46,212 nt of DNA from Oceanispirochaeta sp. (lineage in GTDB: Bacteria > Spirochaetota > Spirochaetia > DSM-2461), in the NCBI RefSeq assembly GCF_027859075.1, contig NZ_JAQIBL010000310.1, positions 1 to 46,212 of the forward strand. Reading direction: 5' to 3'. How positions within the stretch are numbered: position 1 is the first letter of the stretch; the number at the start of each line of letters is the position of its first letter. Positions 42,712 through 46,212 of this stretch are shown here, one piece after another. The notes under the pieces are model-generated. The model was given only the letters and a program-made list of their open reading frames with translations. It made no database searches and had not been told where the DNA came from. A program made the translations under genes and the position numbers.

Positions 42712-44010
42712 ATGAATAAAAATATAGGATTTGTTTCCTTCCGGATTGCCGGAACTGACGGAGTCAGCCTCGAAATTGTCAAGTGGGCGGATGTACTGAA
42801 GAGTATGGGAAATAACAACTTCTACCTGGCTGGAGAACTCGACCGTCATCCTTCGGTGTCCATGGAATTCCCGGAACTGCATTTTCACCATCCTGTGACC
42901 AAGAAGATCTATGAACAGTGTTTCAGCCATAAGAACCGCCCTGAAGAGTTGACCGGCGATATTCATTACTGGCGGCAGGAATTCAAAAAAGTTCTGTATC
43001 AGTTTGTAGCGCGTTTCAAAATAGATGTCCTGATTCCTCAGAATGCCGTCACCATCCCCCTGAATGTTCCTTTAGGTCTGGCTATTACGGAGTTCGCCGC
43101 CGAAACAGGGATACCCGTGATTGCCCATCATCATGACTTCTTCTGGGAGAGGAAGCGATTTCTGACCAATTGCATCTGGGATTATATCAATTCCAGTTAC
43201 CCCCCCCACCTTGGTAATATCCAGCACGTTGTTATCAATTCATCAGGACAGAATCAACTGGCATTAAGAACAGGAATATCCTCCACCCTCATACCGAATG
43301 TCATGCATTTTGAGATGGAGCCTCCTGGAAAGGATGATTACAACAGTGATATACGCCAGGCTCTGGGTGTGGAAGAGGATGAACTGCTCATACTGCAGCC
43401 CACGAGGGTCGTCCAGAGAAAGGGAATTGAGCACGCACTGGAAATGGTCTCCCGGCTGGAAAGAAAAGCTGCTTTCGTAATCTCCCATGCCTCGGGAGAC
43501 GAGGGCTTCGAATATGAGAAGAGGGTCCGGGATTATGCCCGGCTGCTGAATGTCCGAGCCATCTTTGTGGATGACATCATCCTGGATCAGCGGGGTACTA
43601 CGGCGGATGGCCGCAAAATTTATACCCTCCAGGATATTTACCCTTATGCAGATTTTGTCACCTACCCCTCCCTGATTGAAGGTTTTGGCAATGCCTTCCT
43701 GGAAACCGTCTGGTTCAGGAAACCCATACTGGTGAACAACTACTCCATCTATGCCACAGATATCAAACCCAAGGGTTTTGAGGTGGTGGAAATCGACGAT
43801 TTTATTACCGACGAAACTATCAAAGAAGTACAATACCTCCTGGATCATCCGGAGGTTGTCAAAAGGATAACTGAAAAAAATTATCAGCTGGGCTTACAAT
43901 ACTATGGTTTTACCACTGTCCAGACAAAATTGACCAGCCTTATGGCCAATATCTTTGGGAGCAAATTTGTTCAGGAGTGTATTGAAAAGGAACAAAAGCC
44001 TCAATTGTGA
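42712..44010 (+). CDS. Family 4-like glycosyltransferase
   Basis: A 432-residue GT-B fold enzyme of the GT4 type. The N-terminal half has GTDGVSLEIVKWADVLKSMG and the H-H-H stretch VIAHHHDFFWERKR. The donor-binding C-terminal half has LQPTRVVQRKGIEHALEMVSRL and the E-x7-E-like YPSLIEGFGNAFLETVWF, typical of retaining transferases such as those that make mannosyl- or glucosylglycerate. The sugar and acceptor cannot be told. The start is ATG 42712 with SD AGGAG at 42700-42704; an in-frame ATG at 42688 lies before that SD. It stands alone, with its own promoter and a gene-free region downstream. Confidence 0.85.
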   Translation: MNKNIGFVSFRIAGTDGVSLEIVKWADVLKSMGNNNFYLAGELDRHPSVSMEFPELHFHHPVTKKIYEQCFSHKNRPEELTGDIHYWRQEFKKVLYQFVARFKIDVLIPQNAVTIPLNVPLGLAITEFAAETGIPVIAHHHDFFWERKRFLTNCIWDYINSSYPPHLGNIQHVVINSSGQNQLALRTGISSTLIPNVMHFEMEPPGKDDYNSDIRQALGVEEDELLILQPTRVVQRKGIEHALEMVSRLERKAAFVISHASGDEGFEYEKRVRDYARLLNVRAIFVDDIILDQRGTTADGRKIYTLQDIYPYADFVTYPSLIEGFGNAFLETVWFRKPILVNNYSIYATDIKPKGFEVVEIDDFITDETIKEVQYLLDHPEVVKRITEKNYQLGLQYYGFTTVQTKLTSLMANIFGSKFVQECIEKEQKPQL

Positions 44011-44039
44011 TGCTTTTTATATTATTTCTTATATTTCCC

Positions 44040-44068
44040 TTGCATCGTTAGGCATTACTAATTATATT
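44040..44068 (+). promoter_or_regulatory. Predicted promoter in the gap downstream of the glycosyltransferase
   Basis: TTGCAT (44040-44045), a 17-bp spacer and TATATT (44063-44068). No CDS follows before the terminator at 44171-44206, so it would make a short non-coding transcript beginning near 44076. Confidence 0.4.
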
Positions 44069-44075
44069 TAAAATA

Positions 44076-44206
44076 AATAAAGCATGCCTGTCAGGCTGTT
44101 TTAGGATTTAACGATCCTCTTGGGACGTCGGATCAAATGACATAGATTCCTTTATAAACAGTTTTTTAGGCCCCCTGTAATGGTGTAATACAGGGGGTTT
44201 TTTTTT
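44076..44206 (+). ncRNA. Candidate small RNA (unclassified)
   Basis: The span is bounded by the predicted promoter and a strong terminator, about 130 nt. Within it GCCTG/CAGGC abut, AGGAT (44103-44107) pairs with ATCCT (44114-44118), and CTGTTT (44096-44101) could pair with AAACAG (44156-44161) to enclose the middle. No known RNA family is recognised, and no ORF of useful length is present. It could also be just the long 3' end of the glycosyltransferase mRNA. Confidence 0.35.
44171..44206 (+). terminator. Strong Rho-independent terminator
   Basis: CCCCCTGTA (44171-44179) pairs perfectly with TACAGGGGG (44189-44197) around a 9-nt loop, followed by nine T. It ends either the glycosyltransferase transcript or the candidate small RNA. 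Confidence 0.93.
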
Positions 44207-44386
44207 GTTTATTTAATTATCCAGGTAACAATCGTTACAAAATTATCGAATAATCCCCTTTTAATGTTGACTCTTTCCCTCATATTAGAAAATACTGAAG
44301 ATCCTCTGAGGTCGCCCGCCTGTGCCGGTTGCCAAGGAATCAAAAATAAAACTGAACCCCAGGGAACTACCTGAAGGAGAGGAACT
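44207..44386 (+). promoter_or_regulatory. hydG leader and weak predicted promoter
   Basis: TTGACT (44267-44272) with AATACT (44291-44296) at an 18-bp spacing is a possible promoter, giving a leader of about 85 nt. CAGG/CCTG can pair just before the SD (GGAG). The leader has CCTCTGAGG and a GC-rich stretch to about 44330, but I recognise no known riboswitch. Upstream of the promoter the sequence is AT-rich and otherwise featureless. Confidence 0.35.
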
Positions 44387-45769
44387 ATGTCATACCCGGA
44401 ATTTCTCAATATTACTGAGCTGAAAGAACTCGCATCCCGCCCGGCACCAGCGGCGGTTGAGGTCGAGACTATTCTGAACAAGGCTCTCAAGCTGAAGGGA
44501 CTGAATACAAAAGAGGCTGCCGCCCTGCTGGCAGTGAGGGATGAAAAACAGATCCACAGGATCATGGAAGCCGCCGCAAAAGCCAAGGAAACCATTTATG
44601 GAAAGCGCATGGTGATGTTTGCCCCCCTGTATTCAGGGAATCACTGCAGCAACAACTGTCTGTACTGCGGTTTCAGAAAAGATAATAAAGACATCACCCG
44701 GCGTAAACTGGAACAGGATGAAATTGCCCTGCAGACCCGGATGCTGCTGAAGGAGGGACATAAGCGTCTTCTCCTCCTCTCCGGAGAATCCGGCCATTAC
44801 CCCCTTGAATATTTGAAAGAATCCCTTGAAACCATCTACAAGGTTGAAGAGAAGGGAACCTCCATCCGGAGAGTCAATGTGGAGATTGCCCCCCTCAGGG
44901 TTGACGAGTTCAAAGAACTGAAAGAATGCAATATCGGGACCTACATCTGTTTTCAGGAAACCTATGATCCTGATCTCTACAAGAAATATCATATAAGCGG
45001 ACCCAAGGCGAACTATGAAAACCGCCTGTATGTGATGCACAGGGCTATGGAAGCCGGCATAGACGATATAGGAATCGGAACCCTCTTCGGTCTGGCTGAT
45101 CACCGCTTTGAAGTGCTTGCCATGCTGCGCCATGCGGAAGAACTGGAGCGCCTCTACAACTGTGGACCCCATACAGTGAGCGTTCCAAGGATCGAGCCGG
45201 CTCCGGGATCTGCACTGACCGAGAATGTGCCCTTCCCGGTCGATGATGATGCCTTCAGAACCATCATTGCCGTCATACGTCTCTCTCTGCCCTACACGGG
45301 CATCATTCTGTCCACCCGGGAATCGGCGGAGCTGCGGCAGGAACTCTTCCGTTACGGTGTCAGTCAGATATCCGCCGGATCAAAGACTTCCATCGGGGGA
45401 TATACAGAGAAAGAAGCGGAGAATCAGCAGTTTGCTCTGGGCGACCACCGGAGTATGGAGGAGGTCATCAATGATATGGTGGGCATGGGTTTTATCCCCT
45501 CCTTCTGTACGGGCTGTTACCGGAAAGGCCGGGTGGGACAGGATTTTATGGATCTGGCCAAACCGGGACTGATCAAACACTACTGTCTTCCTAACGGGAT
45601 TGTCTCCTTTGCGGAGTATCTGATGGACTATGCCGGTGATAAGACCCGGAAATCCGGGTTTGCCCTGATTAAAAAGTTGACCGACGAAGAGAGTGATCCG
45701 GTCGTAAAAGGCAATATCACATCCTCTCTTGAAAAGATTAACGCCGGTGAGCGGGATATCTACCTATAG
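44387..45769 (+). CDS. hydG: [FeFe]-hydrogenase H-cluster radical SAM maturase HydG
   Basis: HydG lyses tyrosine to give the CO and CN ligands of the hydrogenase H-cluster. The 460-residue length is normal. The radical SAM motif CX3CX2C is at Cys87, Cys91 and Cys94 (CSNNCLYC). The HydG-specific C-terminal CX2CX22C is at Cys374, Cys377 and Cys400 (CTGC...C), which binds the auxiliary cluster and distinguishes HydG from the related thiamine enzyme ThiH. It starts at ATG 44387 behind AAGGAGAGG and is followed after 9 bp by hydE, so they are co-transcribed. A hydrogenase gene and hydF are not in the window. The presence of HydG points to hydrogen metabolism in an anaerobe. Confidence 0.95.
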   Translation: MSYPEFLNITELKELASRPAPAAVEVETILNKALKLKGLNTKEAAALLAVRDEKQIHRIMEAAAKAKETIYGKRMVMFAPLYSGNHCSNNCLYCGFRKDNKDITRRKLEQDEIALQTRMLLKEGHKRLLLLSGESGHYPLEYLKESLETIYKVEEKGTSIRRVNVEIAPLRVDEFKELKECNIGTYICFQETYDPDLYKKYHISGPKANYENRLYVMHRAMEAGIDDIGIGTLFGLADHRFEVLAMLRHAEELERLYNCGPHTVSVPRIEPAPGSALTENVPFPVDDDAFRTIIAVIRLSLPYTGIILSTRESAELRQELFRYGVSQISAGSKTSIGGYTEKEAENQQFALGDHRSMEEVINDMVGMGFIPSFCTGCYRKGRVGQDFMDLAKPGLIKHYCLPNGIVSFAEYLMDYAGDKTRKSGFALIKKLTDEESDPVVKGNITSSLEKINAGERDIYL

Positions 45770-45778
45770 GGGGGCACC

Positions 45779-46212
45779 ATGATCAAAAAGGAACTGAATC
45801 AGAAGGTAGAGGCCCTCAGCCCCGATGAGATAAGAGAACTCTTCTACAATGCATCCACCGAGGAGCTTGTCAGAAGGGGCGGTGAAACCTGCTGCCGGGT
45901 TCACGGCCCGGAGGTACTCCTCCGGGGACTCCTGGAGTATACCAATTACTGCGGCAGCAACTGTCTGTACTGCGGGATTCGCCACGATAACAGGGCGGTC
46001 CATCGCTATCGTATCGAGGAAGAAATGCTTCTTGAGGCGGTACAGGCCGGTTTTGACCGGGGCATCCGGACTTTTGTCCTCCAGGGAGGTGAAGATGCCG
46101 AGTATGGTCACGAAAGGATCTGCCGCCTGGTGGAGGCCATCAAAGACCAGACAGGCGGAAAGGCGGCCCTGACCCTCAGCTGCGGCATGAGAAGTCTCAG
46201 TCAGTACAGGGA
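45779..46212 (+). CDS. hydE: [FeFe]-hydrogenase H-cluster radical SAM maturase HydE (5' part)
   Basis: Only the first 144 codons are in the window; the frame is open to the last base. The radical SAM motif CX3CX2C is at Cys58, Cys62 and Cys65 (CGSNCLYC), followed by GIRHDN, and by RTFVLQGGEDAEY in the next strand, typical of HydE. Biotin synthase-like proteins share this fold, but the position next to hydG makes HydE by far the best reading. It lies 9 bp after hydG, and the ATG at 45779 has an SD-like GGGGGG run just before it. HydE helps build the dithiomethylamine and iron part of the H-cluster. Confidence 0.9.
   Translation, partial: MIKKELNQKVEALSPDEIRELFYNASTEELVRRGGETCCRVHGPEVLLRGLLEYTNYCGSNCLYCGIRHDNRAVHRYRIEEEMLLEAVQAGFDRGIRTFVLQGGEDAEYGHERICRLVEAIKDQTGGKAALTLSCGMRSLSQYR

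Noticed and set aside
44285-44386. Possible TPP or SAM riboswitch before hydG
   Set aside because: No conserved core sequences of these classes were found; kept only as an unclassified leader.

Overview
The window looks like chromosomal DNA from an anaerobic, saccharolytic, free-living member of the Spirochaetota. The basis is indirect: a REC-like/CheX fusion protein, a FemAB-type peptidoglycan enzyme, HydG/HydE, an ABC sugar system without its own ATPase gene, and the overall look of the proteins. No rRNA or tRNA gene is present to prove the affiliation. Genes are closely packed on both strands, base composition is near even, and several genes use TTG or GTG starts behind good Shine-Dalgarno (SD) sequences. 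I saw no IS element, prophage, CRISPR array or tRNA.

Layout. 1-2488: a truncated unknown protein, an exported nitrilase-family hydrolase and a membrane GGDEF diguanylate cyclase. 2517-7092: a coupled block prfA-prmC-rel-trmL (release factor 1, its glutamine methylase, (p)ppGpp synthetase/hydrolase, tRNA wobble methylase). 7108-13219: fhs, a lipoprotein, and metG followed by a FemAB-like gene. 13423-21948: hflK-hflC, a GltS-type symporter, ftsH and topA, so the FtsH protease and its HflKC partners are neighbours. 22085-31605: an FAD-dependent dehydrogenase, murE, a DUF212 membrane protein, ddl, pfkA, ppk1 and a 5'-nucleotidase, which are cell-wall precursor and energy/phosphate genes.

31611-40799 is the clearest specialised locus. 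A GH20 hexosaminidase gene diverges from a ROK repressor gene, which is followed by a substrate-binding protein, two permeases and a GH2 beta-mannosidase. Two perfect inverted repeats of ROK-operator type lie in the divergent promoter region. Together the enzymes suggest uptake and hydrolysis of beta-linked mannose/N-acetylhexosamine oligosaccharides, possibly N-glycan core fragments. 40919-44010 holds the REC-like/CheX protein, a HAD phosphatase and a GT4 glycosyltransferase. 44011-44386 is the only gene-free stretch above 300 bases; it has a good promoter and a strong terminator that bracket a possible small RNA of about 130 nt. The window ends with hydG and the start of hydE, for [FeFe]-hydrogenase maturation.

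The best leads are the ROK operator pair and glycan locus, the possible small RNA, the MalG-type permease with a large extracytoplasmic insertion, the REC-like/CheX fusion, and extended -10 promoters placed so close to murE and ddl that their mRNAs may be leaderless. Nothing here is clearly a new defence or mobile system.
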